Positions 62,865 through 64,000 of a DNA stretch of 64,000 nucleotides are shown in pieces (positions within the stretch are counted from its first letter, which is position 1; every line of letters begins with the position of its first letter). Location: NCBI GenBank assembly GCA_934370925.1, contig CAKRNG010000011.1, positions 1-64,000 of the forward strand, written 5' to 3'. Source of the DNA: an uncultured Lacticaseibacillus sp. GTDB taxonomy: Bacteria > Bacillota > Bacilli > Lactobacillales > Lactobacillaceae. Position numbers and translations under genes: made by a program. A model generated the notes under the pieces. It did no database searches. It worked only from the letters and a program-made list of their open reading frames with translations, and was not told where the DNA came from.

Positions 62865-64000
62865 ATGAGTGAAACGGATAAAACCAAAGATGAAATCATT
62901 GAGGAACTGCTAGTTCAGATCAATTCAGCACTCGCGCAGAATGCAAAATTGACCGCTAAAATTGATAAACTTACCCAACAGGTGGCCTGGTTGAGTAAGC
63001 AACTATTTGGTCGCCGTTCTGAACAAATCGACCCAAATCAGATGTCGCTTCTAGAGGACGAAAGTGTTTTTACCGAACCAGAGCAGACTGGCAAACAAAG
63101 CGAAACGGTCAACGATAACCAGCCGCCACGCAAACCTAAAGCGCGACGGAAAGAACTGATTGCGCGTGACTTACCGGTAAAAGAAACACTTGTCCAACGT
63201 GAAGGGACGCAGTGTGTAGACGGTCATACGTTGACACCAGTCGGCAAACGCTTTGTGCGCGAAGTTGCGCAGCACATTCCGGGGCGGCTTTACGTCGAAA
63301 AAATCTTTGAGCAGACCTACAAATGTAAGGCTTGCGAAGAGGTAGATGGCGATAGCCACCTCTACCATGGTAATGCGCCACGTGCCCTAATAACGCATAG
63401 TTTGGCAACATCTGCGCTAGTCGCGGAAATACTGGATAGAAAGTTCATCCAAGGTACCCCGCTTTACCGGCAACAACAAATTTGGCAACGGGCGGGCTTG
63501 ATTTTAAGCGAATCAACGATGGCAAATTGGGTCATCAAAACCAGTAAAAATCGCAACGCCGCTCTATAAGTACATGCATCAAATTATGCTTGCGCAGCCA
63601 AATTTACAAGGCGATGAGACGCCCTGTCAGGTGTTACGCGAGCCGGGGAAGTCTGCCAGTAGTAAATCATACATCTGGGTAATTCGCAGTGTGCGTGACG
63701 CGAAACAGCCCGTAGTTTACTATGCGTACGGCAATAGTCGTAGCGGTACATTTGCCCAACGTATCTACTCAGGCTATACCGGAACGCTTCAATGCGATGG
63801 CTACTCTGGATATAACGCACTTGGCGATGCGGTCAATCGGGTAGGTTGTTGGGTCCATGTGCGGCGTAAGTTCTTTAACGCAGCCCAACAAGGTGGTGGC
63901 AACCTCAAGCCTAGTAAGGGCCTGGAACTCATTGATCAGATGTTTCATCTTGAGCATGAGTGGCGGGATTTTTCTGCCGAAGAACGCCAGACAAAGCGGG
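62865..64000 (+). pseudogene. tnpC: IS66 transposase TnpC, frameshifted and cut by the window end
   Basis: The N-terminal part (to 63569) has a leucine-zipper-like coiled coil (ELLVQINSALAQNAKLTAKIDKLTQQVAWL), the LFGRRSEQ motif, a zinc-finger Cys set (KCKACEE) and the start of the catalytic domain (STMANWVIKTS). At 63546-63550 a run of five A shifts the frame; one base forward the reading continues as KIATPLYKYMHQIMLAQPN, GDETPCQVL (catalytic Asp), CDGYSGYNALG and further to the window end. One extra A explains the lesion. Probably inactive unless frameshifting occurs. Confidence 0.85.

Larger units (their letters stand above)
62200..64000 (+). mobile_element. IS66-family insertion sequence, left end to beyond the window
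   Basis: The left end is placed at GTAAGCACCG (62200), as IS66 elements begin GTAAGC. It carries the usual three genes in order: a small tnpA-like gene, tnpB and tnpC. The right end lies outside the window, so target duplication cannot be checked. tnpC is frameshifted. Confidence 0.82.

Noticed and set aside
63546..63569. Programmed frameshift in IS66 tnpC
   Set aside because: The five-A run is short, there is no stimulating structure or internal ribosome site, and IS66 tnpC is normally a single frame; a simple one-base insertion is more likely.

Overview
The window is chromosomal DNA of a high-G+C member of the Lactobacillaceae. Support for this comes from a dltXABCD operon, luxS, lactose/cellobiose-class PTS genes, two T-box leaders, a cre box, an Rgg regulator, an FNR-like protein of the Lactobacillus FLP type, AGGAGG-type ribosome sites and gene-by-gene similarity. 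The genus cannot be fixed from the sequence alone. No rRNA, tRNA or CRISPR array was seen.

Layout. 0-13 kb holds transporters: an ArsR/SdpI-type pair, an ABC ATPase with an FtsX-type permease, a TMEM175-like channel, a Na+/K+-ATPase-like P2 pump and a heterodimeric ABC exporter. 13-24 kb is the cell envelope: TetR, cardiolipin synthase, an OmpR-type two-component system and the dlt operon for D-alanylation of teichoic acids. 23.7-27.7 kb is a cre-controlled PTS operon with a MupG-type 6-phosphomuramidase. 27.7-32.3 kb has two paralogous proteins of unknown function and an Rgg regulator. 32.4-36.7 kb is a metal and redox island (FLP-like regulator, Dps-like protein, CopZ-like chaperone, P1B ATPase, TetR) with two FNR-type boxes, each about 41 bp upstream of a predicted start site. 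37-39 kb holds a stop-interrupted GGDEF gene and a tyrosine phosphatase. 39.2-44.2 kb is a Trp T-box followed by trpB-D-C-F-A, with no trpE or trpG. 45-51 kb has another P1B ATPase and an unusual acyltransferase / acyl-CoA ligase / binding-protein cassette. 51-56.8 kb has a GGDEF-EAL protein, metQ, luxS and a MetE-like enzyme behind a Met T-box. 56.8-64 kb has a YdbS/YdbT pair (ydbT carries a stop), a PanE-like reductase, an NAD(P)-binding protein and an IS66 element with a frameshifted transposase.

The most unusual signal is a set of highly structured intergenic repeats of 190-490 nt. Family A has four copies (near 13.1, 13.6, 18.9 and 54.9 kb) and family B two copies (near 18.4 and 29.2 kb). 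Single-stranded hinges are almost identical between copies, but the paired arms differ completely and remain complementary within each copy. This points to a conserved fold, either a structured RNA or a structured mobile repeat. A second, smaller mosaic repeat family lies at 0, 4.6, 9.0, 9.3 and 35.9 kb.

Three genes are broken by single lesions: a TGA in the GGDEF gene, a TAG in ydbT and a one-base shift in IS66 tnpC. Start codons were placed by ribosome-site spacing, so many entries are shorter than the longest open frame.
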